A stretch of 10,014 nucleotides of DNA from an uncultured Porphyromonadaceae bacterium (GCA_947178245.1 CAMWXO010000045.1:1-10014), one strand, 5' to 3'. Positions 1 through 7,771 are shown, numbered from the stretch's first letter. Program-made: numbers and translations. Notes: generated by a model from the sequence alone, not told the origin.

Positions 1-1604
1 AACGCCGACTTCATGTTGTCCGCCTCGATAGCGTTGTCTGCCGCTTCCCTGAGCACCTGCTCCATCTTCATCTTGTCTGTGACGTCGATTGAGAATTCAT
101 CCACGAGAAGCTTTGTATCCGTGGATAGTGGATCGGCTTTGACTATGAATTCTATATATGTGTCGTCTGTAGGGGATTTCGCTATCACGGTCTGGGGAGA
201 TTCATTTTGTCTTACGTGGTCGGCTGCTGCCTGCCAGTATTCAAGCTGCTGGTCGGAATACATCTGCTTCAGGTCATGCTCAGCCACTAATTCCTTCAGC
301 ATCCCGTTCTGCTCGCCATATTCCACATGCTTGACTTTGCCGTTCTTGTCGAGGCTTATCATGACCTGCATGTATCCGATGGGCATGGTATCTATAAGGC
401 CGTCCATGGTCTGGCGGAAACGGGGGCCTCTGTTCGAGAGCCTGGCGATGACAAGTATGAGGATGATCAGTATGAGGATGGCTATGCCGATCCATACATA
501 ATACTTGTAGCGCTCCCAGCTCGACTCTGTATGATAGAGGAATTCCGTATCGGGAGGACAGATCGAAAGCGGCAGGTGCAGCTTGTCGAGCTGAAGATAG
601 TTTATGTATGGCTTGGGGTTGGCGGGGCCTCTGAATGGTACGGTGCTCATCACCTTGTCTGATAGCAGATCGTGAAGGCCGCCGAGCACCAGTTGCTCCA
701 CTTCATCTCCGTTGTCGAAATAGCCGCCGAAGATGCCGTAGGTCATGTAGGCGAGGCGCAGTCCGAACACTGGTCTGTGGGCGCTCTTGATCATGTAGGA
801 GTCGGTGGAGCTGATTGAGGGGTAGCCCAGGATGCTGGTGTCCTCATAATTCCATGTGGACAGGAGAAGCCCTGTCGAAAGATCCTCATTGTTTAGGTAT
901 TGCAAGATGTCTCCTTCGTTTGAAGCAAGCATCCGTTCATATTCGATGTCGGGATATTTCAGTTCGACGTAGTCTTTGATCAGCCGGTTATACAGCCTGT
1001 TGAGAAACATGCTGTCGCCGAGGAAAACCAGTTTCTTCATCTGGGGAAACATCTCAATCATCATGTCTACTGTCTCACGGTAGCGGGTCGGCGTGTAGAC
1101 TATTGAGAAGTTGTAGTCATCCCGCAGTTCCTCGAGCGGACGCAGAGCCGGCAATTCAGCGTCGTAAGGTATACCTGTGAAGTAGAAATCGGTTGGCCCG
1201 TAGTTTGTCGTCATCGTGATCAGAAGCATGGGCACGTCGCCCCAGTGGGCCTTGATCTGATCGCGCAGGGTTATGGAGAAGTTACCGATCAATACCAGAT
1301 AATCGGGAACGACATCTTCAAACGATGCGAACAGATTCTCGCTCATACGATCGTATTCTTCCTGATTGTGAATCAGGATATTGCAGAGATGCTCGATGCG
1401 AACCGGCTCAAAATCAGGATAGTTGGAGACTTCCTGTATCACTGTGTTGATGAAGTTGCGCGGCCAGGGAGCCACCTCGCTGTATGAGTTGATGATGACG
1501 AGTTGTTTCTTACCTTTCTGAGTAGTGTCCGACGCCTCCTGAGCATAGCCGCTCATCGTGATGAGGCCGAATATCAGGGTCAGAGCTAAGATTATCCTCT
1601 TCAT
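1..1604 (-). CDS. Sensor histidine kinase, N-terminal part (3' end beyond the window)
   Basis: The frame opens with ATG at 1604-1602 and stays open for 534 codons to the left edge. Residues 1-22 look like a signal peptide (basic MKR, hydrophobic core, then SGYAQ). Residues 33-345 form a periplasmic domain resembling ABC-transporter substrate-binding sensors, with a VIINSYSE strand near residue 36 and YRETVDMMIEMFPQMKKLVF near 175-194. A single membrane helix (about 368-388) is followed by a PAS-like region (about 395-510) and a coiled segment ending in ADNMKSA. The paralogous upstream gene has SDRLKSAFLANMSHEIR at this point, so the phospho-accepting His box should begin just past the edge; the kinase core itself is not seen. 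It lies 31 bases after the hybrid kinase gene, probably in the same operon, and looks like an old tandem duplicate of its sensor half. Whether it also carries a receiver cannot be told. A truncated sensor-only protein is possible but less likely. Confidence 0.88.
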   Translation of the reverse strand, partial: MKRIILALTLIFGLITMSGYAQEASDTTQKGKKQLVIINSYSEVAPWPRNFINTVIQEVSNYPDFEPVRIEHLCNILIHNQEEYDRMSENLFASFEDVVPDYLVLIGNFSITLRDQIKAHWGDVPMLLITMTTNYGPTDFYFTGIPYDAELPALRPLEELRDDYNFSIVYTPTRYRETVDMMIEMFPQMKKLVFLGDSMFLNRLYNRLIKDYVELKYPDIEYERMLASNEGDILQYLNNEDLSTGLLLSTWNYEDTSILGYPSISSTDSYMIKSAHRPVFGLRLAYMTYGIFGGYFDNGDEVEQLVLGGLHDLLSDKVMSTVPFRGPANPKPYINYLQLDKLHLPLSICPPDTEFLYHTESSWERYKYYVWIGIAILILIILILVIARLSNRGPRFRQTMDGLIDTMPIGYMQVMISLDKNGKVKHVEYGEQNGMLKELVAEHDLKQMYSDQQLEYWQAAADHVRQNESPQTVIAKSPTDDTYIEFIVKADPLSTDTKLLVDEFSIDVTDKMKMEQVLREAADNAIEADNMKSA

Positions 1605-1635
1605 TCGGAGAAAAATGTTTGTTGATTGACGTAAT

Positions 1636-4600
1636 TTATTTATTCTTCAGCACGTGAGCCATCTCTTCTTTGAGACGGTTGTGGTTGATGGGCTTGGATA
1701 CATAGCCGTTGAAGCCGCTTTCGAGCATGCGCTCCTTATCGGTGGCGAAAGCGTAGGCGGTCACAGCGATGATGGGCACGAGTGAGTCTTTACGTTTGAT
1801 CTCGCTCGTGGCTTCATATCCGTCCATTTTGGGCATGCTGATGTCCATGAGGATGATATCGGGTTTGGTCTGCTCGAAGAGTTCCACGGCTTCCTCGCCG
1901 TTCCATGCGTGGATGAGCTCATAGTTGCCTTCAAGCATGTTTTCATAAAGCATGTAGTTGCTCTCGTTGTCTTCAGCGATGAGCACCTTCATCTTCGTCA
2001 CGTTCTGAGGTTTCTGCTGAACCTGATGGCCTGATGATGCGCCGCCTCCTACTGCTGCATCCTGACGCGCCTGATTCTCTTGGGGAGATCTTGCAGGGGC
2101 TTCCTGAGCATTCTGAGGTGCATTCTGATGAGGCTGACCGCCCTGAGGCTGTTGCATCTGAGGATTCATCGGCTGTCCGGGATGCTGTTGGGGCTGCTGG
2201 CCGTAGCCCTGCGGGGGATACTGCTGACCGTAGCCCTGGGGAGGATATTGCTGACCGTAGCCCTGCGGCGGGTACTGCTGGCCGTAGCCCTGCGGGGGAT
2301 ATTGCTGACCGTAGCCCTGCGGCGGGTACTGATGGCCGTAGCCCTGGGGAGGATATTGCTGACTATAGCCCTGAGGAGGCATCTGCTGAGGATTATGCGG
2401 ATGGCCGTAGGGGTGTTGGGGATAGCCCTGCGCGTATGGGTGCTGGGGATAGGGGTGACCGTTAGGGTTGTTGCCTTGATTAGGATTCTGAATAGGACGG
2501 CCATCGGGGCCGAGTTGCGGTGCTTGGGGATTAACTGGTCTTTGCATATCTTCTTCGTTTTCTATATTTTCAATGTTTTGATTGTCTTCAGCCTCTTCGG
2601 GCTGTTCGGAGCCATCAGACTCTTCAGTGGCTTCGGATTCCTCTGTCGTGTCAGCTTCTTCTGTCGTGTCAGCTTCTACGGGCTGAGAGGATTCGTCAGT
2701 CTCGGCGGCAGCTTCAGGGTCTTCTGTCGCTTCAGCTTCTTCAGGCTCGCCTGAGGCATAAGGTTCGTCAGCGATAGCAGGCTCTTCTGTGGCTTCAGCT
2801 TCCTCTTCCTCATCGCTGTCTTCCACCTCGTCGGCATCAGCCAGTTCGTCGTTGTAGTCGCCTTCGTAGTCATCAGCTTCCTCGGTGTTGTCGAGTTCTA
2901 TCTCTTCGGAGTCCTGTTCCTCAGATGTGGAGGAGTCTGCCTCGATGGCAGGTGCTTCGGTCGCTTCCGCTACCACATCAGTGATGATGGTCTCGGCCTC
3001 GGTTGCGATTGCCTCTTGTTCCTGACGTTCAGCCTCTGCAGGGATCTCAGCTTCTTCAGGTGCTTCCTCGACCGGAGCTAAGGCCTCATCGAGTATTTCT
3101 TCTTGTTCCTGACGTTCAGCCTCTGCTGGGATCTTGGCTTCTTCAGGTGCTTCCTCGACCGGAGCAAAGGCTTCATCAGGAATTTCTTCATATTCTACCG
3201 GAGCCACACCTTGTTCTACCGGAGCCACACCTTGCGGGGGATAGGGCTGACCGTAATTTGGGTCGAATCCTGCCTGGGGATAGAACCCTCCCTGCGGGTA
3301 GAATCCCTCCTGCGGGTAGCAGCCTTCCTGGGGATAGAAGCCTCCCTGCGGGTAGCCGCCTTCCTGAGGATAGAAGCCTCCCTGTGGGTAGCCGCCTTCC
3401 TGAGGATAGAAGCCTCCCTGCGGGTAGCCGCCTTCCTGGGGATAGTATCCCTCCTGCGGGTAGCCACCTTCCTGGGGATAGTATCCCTCCTGATATCCGT
3501 TGGTGGGGTAGGCCTCGCCGTAGTAAGCTCCGTCAGTATTATTTCCGGGTTGCTGTTCGTTTTCCTCGTTATGTGAGCCTGCATTGTGCATCTCGAGTTC
3601 ATGTTCGGCCGCTTCAGCACTGGTCTCGGCTTCCATTTTCCTACGGTCTGCCGTGAAATTCTTCATTTTGGGCGCCGGTTCATTATCTTCGGCATTGGCC
3701 GGAGCCTCCACCTGACGATAGGGGATCTCCGCCCAGAACGTGCTTCCGAAGCCTTCGCCTTCTGAAGTGACGCCTATTGTGCCTCCGAGATGCTCGATGA
3801 TGGCCTTCGAGATGGCGAGTCCGAGTCCGGTTCCCTTCACGAAACTGTTAAGCTTGATGAAGCGGTCGAATACCTTCTTCTGGTTTTCGGCTGAGATACC
3901 GGCACCGGTATCCCTGCAGAAGAAGTAGAGCGAGTCGCCGCGCACTTCATAGCCGAACGATATATTTCCTTGCGAAGTGAATTTGGCTGCATTCGTGAGG
4001 AAATTGATGATCACCTGCGAGAGGCGGGTCGGGTCGGTGTCTATCCAGCATGTCTCGGCGCCATAGTAGCAGAGGAGATCGACTCCGGGCTGCATCCTGT
4101 CGGCCACTGATGAGCCGATAGTGTTGAGCATCGTGTTTATGTTGGTCGGGCGCATGTTGAATTCCATCGTGCCCGCCTCGGTCTTCGAGAGGTCGAGAAT
4201 ATCGCTGATAAGCTGGAGCAGCATCTCGTTGTTAGTCTCGATCACATCCACGAATTTCTTCTTTTTCTCTTCATCGGTAGTGATGGCGAGCATGTTTGAG
4301 AAGCCAACGATCGCGTTGAGAGGAGTGCGTATCTCATGGCTCATGTTGGCGAGGAAGGCTGATTTCAGTCTGTCTGATTCCTTGGCCACCTCACGGGCCT
4401 CGATGAGTTTCTGCATCTGTTCCTTACGGTCGGTGATGATGCCGAACGAGCCGATCAGGATTTCGGGCGTTCCGGCGTCATCATACTTCTCGACACTTGC
4501 GTTCACCTCTATCCATTCGGTCTCCTTAACTCCGTTGCGCTTCACCTCTACCTTGAATTCGGTCTGCACATACTGTCGGGCGCCTGAGAAGACTTCATTC

Positions 4601-6387
4601 ACGAGCTTGCGCACCTTCATGCTGTCTTCCGGGTCGATTAGGTTGAATATCAGGCGCTCAGGTATGAGCACTTCGTTGTTGGCGTCCGATTCCAGAGTGC
4701 TGTTGAGGCGCTGCAGCGCATCGTTGTATTTGAACTGGAAGCGGTGGGTGACGAGATTCCAGTGCCAGGGCACGATCTGGGCCAGGTCGAGAGTCATCTC
4801 GAGCATGGCCGAGGTGTATTGCAGCGATTTCTGGCTCTTGATGCGCTGCGTGATGTTGAAGCAGAAAAGTTCTATCGTGTCCGGATCAAATCCTTTGTGC
4901 ACGGTCACTTCAAAATACGTGTCGGTGTGCTTGAAGTGCTCGGTGTAGGTGGAGCCGTGGCCGGTCTCGTTGATGGTGGCTATGGCCTTCAGGAGTTCCC
5001 TCTCGTCGAAGATTGAAGATCCGTTTTCTCCGGCGTGATGTTTCTCCACGAGAGCCGAGGCCTTCTTGTTGCCCGGAGTGATCACCACGCTCTCGGGATC
5101 GCCGTCGGCGTCATATATCACTTTGCCTGTGAAATAGTTCACGGGAAGATGATTGATCTTTATCTCGCGCTTCTTCATGAAGCTTTCGGTCTTGCCCTTG
5201 AAGAAGAGATAATACATTCCTATCTGCATGAGGGTGATTGCCACGAGCAGGATCACCGCGAAGATGAGGGGGTCTTTCTCCAGCAGCGAGTTGGGCTTGC
5301 CTACGTATTTCACATTCTTGGGAATGTCGGCGTTTTCCAGGCCTTTCCTCTTCAGCTGCGGGAAGTCGATGCAGGCGCCGCCTTTGTCGCCGTCGTCGAG
5401 CGGAATCTTGCGCATGTCTTCCCCTTTGAGCATCACGTCGATGGCGTCCTTGCTTTTCTGCATGATGTCGGCACGCACGGGAAGCACGCCTCCCACCACG
5501 CCGCTCTTGTAGTAGTTCTCCTTGATGGTGAAGATAGGCTGGGTAGTGGAGTCGATGAGGTTGATCTTTCCTGCCGAATAGACAATCTGACCGTCATCAT
5601 CGATATCCCAGTGATACCAGTTGCCGAGCAGAATGCCCGTCTCCAGATTCTGGCCCTGCAGCAGGCGGTCTAACTGCGCCTGATTTGCAGAGTCGGGATA
5701 GAGCCATTCAAATGTCACACCGGGATACTTGCTCTTCAGATAAGCCTTGACGCTGTCGCGCACCTGCAGCGATGACGAGTGAGTGTTGGTGGCCAGCACG
5801 AGTTTCTTCATGTTGGGCTGCATCTGCATCATCATGTCCACTGTCTTGCGGTAGTGGTCCGGGATGCGCACGAACGTGAAGTTGAACCGGTCGCGTATAT
5901 CATTGAGCGTCACCGAAGGAGCATCGTTTATGTCGGCGTTGGCATATTCGTATTCCTTCGGATAGATGGTCTTGTTGGCTCCGAGGTAAAGAATCGGTAT
6001 GTTGTTCCAGCGGTCGTTGATCTCGTCGCGCGCCGCGAATGCCTGACGCCCCACTACTATCACGCCGCTCGGATTGGAGTGGCCGGGATCGGAGAGGATT
6101 CTGTTGACGCTTTCATTGTAGCTGCTGTCGTTGGTGATTTCAGCGGCGTTCATGTGTCTCACTGTGCAGGAGGCGCCTTTTTCATTGACGATGTAATACA
6201 TCAGGCCGTTGATGTATTCCTGCACGTATGGCGAGGTCTCATCTTGAGAGTTGATGATTAGCACGTGCTTGCGGTCTTTGTTCTTCTCGTTGTCTGCCGA
6301 AGCTGAGAGCGAGAAGATGGCCGCGAGCAGCACCGCCAGCCATATCCGACGTCTGCGTGATAAGATTTCTCTAAATAATCGGTCCAT
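1636..6387 (-). CDS. Hybrid sensor histidine kinase with giant low-complexity linker before its receiver domain
   Basis: This 1583-residue inner-membrane kinase should sense a periplasmic ligand, autophosphorylate and pass phosphate to its own receiver. Residues 1-31 are a signal or anchor segment. Residues 38-345 are an ABC-substrate-binding-like sensor, and 373-396 a membrane helix. Two PAS-like regions follow (about 405-517 and 522-655). HisKA spans about 671-738 with NMSHEIRTPL and phospho-acceptor H684. The HATPase (about 780-889) has N-box N799, G1 DTGAG at 826-830 and G2 GTGLGLAIS at 852-860. Residues 890-1464 are repetitive low-complexity sequence. The receiver (about 1466-1583) keeps the acidic pair E1472/D1473, phospho-acceptor D1515 in LMDISMPKMDG, T1543 and K1565, so both catalytic ends look intact. 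There is no DNA-binding domain, so output must be a phosphorelay partner or a protein-protein effect. The gene starts 35 bases after the glycosyltransferase stop, and the ATG at 6387 gives a good signal segment. Identity as a kinase is secure; the signal and target are unknown. Confidence 0.95.
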   Translation of the reverse strand: MDRLFREILSRRRRIWLAVLLAAIFSLSASADNEKNKDRKHVLIINSQDETSPYVQEYINGLMYYIVNEKGASCTVRHMNAAEITNDSSYNESVNRILSDPGHSNPSGVIVVGRQAFAARDEINDRWNNIPILYLGANKTIYPKEYEYANADINDAPSVTLNDIRDRFNFTFVRIPDHYRKTVDMMMQMQPNMKKLVLATNTHSSSLQVRDSVKAYLKSKYPGVTFEWLYPDSANQAQLDRLLQGQNLETGILLGNWYHWDIDDDGQIVYSAGKINLIDSTTQPIFTIKENYYKSGVVGGVLPVRADIMQKSKDAIDVMLKGEDMRKIPLDDGDKGGACIDFPQLKRKGLENADIPKNVKYVGKPNSLLEKDPLIFAVILLVAITLMQIGMYYLFFKGKTESFMKKREIKINHLPVNYFTGKVIYDADGDPESVVITPGNKKASALVEKHHAGENGSSIFDERELLKAIATINETGHGSTYTEHFKHTDTYFEVTVHKGFDPDTIELFCFNITQRIKSQKSLQYTSAMLEMTLDLAQIVPWHWNLVTHRFQFKYNDALQRLNSTLESDANNEVLIPERLIFNLIDPEDSMKVRKLVNEVFSGARQYVQTEFKVEVKRNGVKETEWIEVNASVEKYDDAGTPEILIGSFGIITDRKEQMQKLIEAREVAKESDRLKSAFLANMSHEIRTPLNAIVGFSNMLAITTDEEKKKKFVDVIETNNEMLLQLISDILDLSKTEAGTMEFNMRPTNINTMLNTIGSSVADRMQPGVDLLCYYGAETCWIDTDPTRLSQVIINFLTNAAKFTSQGNISFGYEVRGDSLYFFCRDTGAGISAENQKKVFDRFIKLNSFVKGTGLGLAISKAIIEHLGGTIGVTSEGEGFGSTFWAEIPYRQVEAPANAEDNEPAPKMKNFTADRRKMEAETSAEAAEHELEMHNAGSHNEENEQQPGNNTDGAYYGEAYPTNGYQEGYYPQEGGYPQEGYYPQEGGYPQGGFYPQEGGYPQGGFYPQEGGYPQGGFYPQEGCYPQEGFYPQGGFYPQAGFDPNYGQPYPPQGVAPVEQGVAPVEYEEIPDEAFAPVEEAPEEAKIPAEAERQEQEEILDEALAPVEEAPEEAEIPAEAERQEQEAIATEAETIITDVVAEATEAPAIEADSSTSEEQDSEEIELDNTEEADDYEGDYNDELADADEVEDSDEEEEAEATEEPAIADEPYASGEPEEAEATEDPEAAAETDESSQPVEADTTEEADTTEESEATEESDGSEQPEEAEDNQNIENIENEEDMQRPVNPQAPQLGPDGRPIQNPNQGNNPNGHPYPQHPYAQGYPQHPYGHPHNPQQMPPQGYSQQYPPQGYGHQYPPQGYGQQYPPQGYGQQYPPQGYGQQYPPQGYGQQYPPQGYGQQPQQHPGQPMNPQMQQPQGGQPHQNAPQNAQEAPARSPQENQARQDAAVGGGASSGHQVQQKPQNVTKMKVLIAEDNESNYMLYENMLEGNYELIHAWNGEEAVELFEQTKPDIILMDISMPKMDGYEATSEIKRKDSLVPIIAVTAYAFATDKERMLESGFNGYVSKPINHNRLKEEMAHVLKNK
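2191..2379 (-). repeat. 27-base tandem repeat encoding PPQGYGQQY nonapeptides
   Basis: Seven consecutive nonapeptides cover residues 1337-1399 of the hybrid kinase: PPQGYSQQY, PPQGYGHQY, four PPQGYGQQY and a final PPQGYGQQP. The four central copies are identical in protein but differ in DNA at synonymous sites. Some read ctgcggcgggtactg, others ctgcgggggatattg or ctggggaggatattg on the plus strand, so the protein pattern is better kept than the DNA. The array is in frame. Confidence 0.95.
2548..3207 (-). other. Highly acidic segment of the hybrid kinase linker
   Basis: This encodes residues 1061-1280. By hand count about 93 of 220 residues are Asp or Glu and only three are Lys or Arg, giving a net charge near -90. 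Ala, Thr, Ser and Pro fill most of the rest. It separates the two Tyr/Gln/Pro/Gly repeat arrays and is expected to be extended and disordered. It includes the 87-base duplication. Confidence 0.9.
3013..3186 (-). repeat. 87-base tandem duplication in the acidic linker segment
   Basis: Residues 1068-1096 and 1097-1125 of the hybrid kinase are two adjacent 29-residue copies containing APVEEAPEEA and IPAEAERQEQE. They differ at three residues (P1070/L1099, F1074/L1103, K1085/E1114). The DNA copies are also nearly identical, for example the 'cttgttcctgacgttcagcc' stretch near 3014 and again near 3101, which points to a fairly recent duplication. The frame is preserved. Confidence 0.93.
3268..3483 (-). 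repeat. 36-base tandem repeat encoding YPQ(E/G)G hexapeptides
   Basis: The 216 bases encode residues 969-1040 of the hybrid kinase as twelve hexapeptides of the form (Y/F/G/C)-Y-P-Q-(E/G/A)-G. Most pair into 12-residue units such as FYPQEGGYPQGG, which recurs at 993-1004 and 1005-1016. The last two copies are FYPQGG and FYPQAG, followed by a decayed FDPNYG. One unit carries Cys1023 in place of Gly, the only Cys in the array. Each unit is a multiple of three bases, so copy-number change would keep the reading frame. Confidence 0.95.
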
Positions 6388-6399
6388 ATTTCATGAAAT
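6388..6399. other. 12-base perfect palindrome abutting the hybrid kinase start codon
   Basis: ATTTCATGAAAT reads the same on both strands and ends one base before the ATG at 6387. It lies in the AT-rich 35-base gap after the glycosyltransferase gene. It could be a protein-binding site or a chance palindrome. It also contains an out-of-frame ATG (6394-6392) that opens a seven-codon frame (MKYGPII, then stop) overlapping the kinase start. No function can be claimed. Confidence 0.3.
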
Positions 6400-6422
6400 T
6401 AGATTTTAAATTCAGTTGCCCC

Positions 6423-7745
6423 TTACATATTTTCGACCCTGGCTATGTCAGAGGTCTTCTTCGGGTTCCACGGGTCGTTGTATGAGGTTCGCATCAGAAG
6501 CTCCTCGGTGTGGCCCACGAGTCGCACGATACGCATGAAGTAGCCCATATAGAAGGTGTAGAGAAGCAGGAATGCTCCCAGATGCCGCTCCTCACGCCAT
6601 CGCTCGGTGATGCACATCATCACTATGAAGGCGCATATCGAGAATGCCGAGCGCAGGATGAAGCCCACCATGATAATCTCGACAAGACGGTCGGTATTGG
6701 CGAAGATGAGCTGGAACATATAGAAGAGCCATACGTAGTTGAAGACGCAGTCGAAGAGTATGTTGTCCATGTTGGAGATCAGATTGGAGAAAGAGAAGTT
6801 CCTGTTGCTCCACATTATGTCCTTGTGCTTTCTCACGCGGAAGCGGATAAGCGATTTCGACCATCTTTTGCGCTGCTTGAAGAGCACGCGCCATTTCTCA
6901 GGCACGTTGGTCATGCAGATGGCGTCTTCTGCAAACCATACCTTGTGTCCGGCCTTGCGGAATTTCTGGGTAAGGTCGCCGTCGAGACCGGGGCCGATGT
7001 CCCAGCATCCCACCTCGCGCAGAGCCTCGGCGTCGAAGGCGCCGAAAGCGCCCGATATGATGTGGTAGATGCCGAGACGCGACGTGACCATACGGCCCAC
7101 CTGGATCGAGCGCAGATATTCGAGCGCCTGCATCGAGGTGCAGAGAGAGGCGTCGCTGTTTCTCACTTTCACGCAGCCGCCCACGGCCTTGATGCGTCTG
7201 TCCATATAGAAGGGAAGTAGCACTTTCTCTATCGCGTCGCGGTCGAGCGAGCTGTCGCAGTCGAGGTGCACGATATATTTGCCGGTAGCGTGCTCCACGC
7301 CGCAGTTGGCGGCCGAGGCCTTGCCTCCGCGCTCCACCATGCGGAAATATTTGTGGATGAAGCCGCGCTTCAGCAGATCGCGGCAGATCTGCGGGGTTGT
7401 GTCGTCCGACCCGTCGTCTACGATGATGATCTCGTAGTTCTGATATGTCTGCTCGCTGAGCGAGGTCACGAGCTTATAGATCTGGGCCCCTTCGTTCTTG
7501 CCGGGCGCCAGGATCGTTACAAGTGGCCTCTCGAGGTAGAGCTCGTAGCGGGCGGCGTCGCGCTTCTTGCGGCGGCTGTTGAAGGTGAGCCCGTGGTATG
7601 CCGCCACCGCGAAGTCGGTGACGTAATAACGCGGAAACTCTATGAAGAGCAGAAACCAGAACGTGGTGATCATTCCCGTTCCCAGGAAATTGACCGAGAG
7701 CACGTCCCAGATCGCGTCGATGAATTCAAACAAATAGTAAAACAT
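6423..7745 (-). CDS. Family 2 membrane glycosyltransferase, polysaccharide-synthase type
   Basis: This 440-residue inner-membrane enzyme should transfer sugars from a nucleotide-sugar donor to a growing glycan on the cytoplasmic face. A membrane helix (about 17-38) precedes a GT-A domain. That domain carries VTILAPGKNEG (76-86), VDDGSDD with D110/D111, the DxD motif LDCDSS (D162, D164), GLDGDL (D255/D257, placed as the acceptor-side catalytic Asp), and QRKRW at 291-295. The Q-x-x-R-W signature is typical of processive synthases such as cellulose, hyaluronan and poly-N-acetylglucosamine synthases. Three hydrophobic stretches (about 328-350, 354-378 and 388-410) follow and could form part of an export channel. 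There is no PilZ domain, so any cyclic-nucleotide control would need a partner. The ATG at 7745 lies 26 bases after the TackOD1 gene, with no Shine-Dalgarno. The sugar specificity cannot be read from the sequence, so no symbol such as pgaC or bcsA is given. Confidence 0.92.
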   Translation of the reverse strand: MFYYLFEFIDAIWDVLSVNFLGTGMITTFWFLLFIEFPRYYVTDFAVAAYHGLTFNSRRKKRDAARYELYLERPLVTILAPGKNEGAQIYKLVTSLSEQTYQNYEIIIVDDGSDDTTPQICRDLLKRGFIHKYFRMVERGGKASAANCGVEHATGKYIVHLDCDSSLDRDAIEKVLLPFYMDRRIKAVGGCVKVRNSDASLCTSMQALEYLRSIQVGRMVTSRLGIYHIISGAFGAFDAEALREVGCWDIGPGLDGDLTQKFRKAGHKVWFAEDAICMTNVPEKWRVLFKQRKRWSKSLIRFRVRKHKDIMWSNRNFSFSNLISNMDNILFDCVFNYVWLFYMFQLIFANTDRLVEIIMVGFILRSAFSICAFIVMMCITERWREERHLGAFLLLYTFYMGYFMRIVRLVGHTEELLMRTSYNDPWNPKKTSDIARVENM

Positions 7746-7771
7746 GGATAAAAGGGACTTGATTAGGATAT

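Larger units (their letters stand above)
1996..3720 (-). other. Low-complexity linker coding region of the hybrid kinase
   Basis: This stretch encodes residues 890-1464 between the ATPase and receiver domains. In protein order it holds an Ala/Glu/Asn-rich lead (890-968), a Tyr-Pro-Gln-Gly hexapeptide array (969-1040), a short Pro/Val/Gln bridge, an acidic segment (1061-1280), a His/Pro/Tyr/Asn-rich part with repeated PQHPY (about 1281-1336), a nonapeptide array (1337-1399) and a Gln/Pro/Asn tail (1400-1464). Nothing in it looks like a folded domain. Lys and Arg are rare, while Tyr, Gln, Gly and Pro dominate the outer blocks, as in prion-like disordered sequences. Confidence 0.9.

Noticed and set aside
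280..662. Short frames on both strands inside the second kinase gene (280-495 and 327-662)
   Set aside because: The continuous minus-strand kinase frame through this stretch has a membrane helix and PAS-like sequence; the short frames have no supporting signal.
1605..1635. Possible promoter or terminator between the two kinase genes
   Set aside because: The 31-base gap has no convincing hairpin with a T-run and no recognisable Bacteroidota -33/-7 promoter pair, so read-through transcription is the simpler view.
2034..2754. Long open frames on the plus strand opposite the kinase linker (including 2080-2754 and 2034-2465)
   Set aside because: They are antisense shadows of the biased, repetitive linker DNA. 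Their products are low-complexity Leu/Arg or Arg/Asp repeats and they lie wholly inside the well-supported kinase gene.
2191..3483. CRISPR-like array
   Set aside because: The direct repeats are contiguous, have no unique spacers, and are in frame inside a protein whose flanking domains are intact.
3003..3656. Plus-strand open frames over the hexapeptide array
   Set aside because: Tandem repeats in multiples of three with no stop in the unit leave other frames open by necessity. No domain or plausible start context is seen.
4121..4948. Plus-strand 275-codon frame opposite the PAS and HisKA region
   Set aside because: The minus-strand reading has clear kinase motifs. The plus-strand product is Ser/Arg/Leu-rich without a recognisable domain.
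6510..7220. Plus-strand 236-codon frame opposite the glycosyltransferase
   Set aside because: It is antisense to a gene with all GT2 motifs in place, and its His/Glu/Val-rich product looks like reverse-complement noise.
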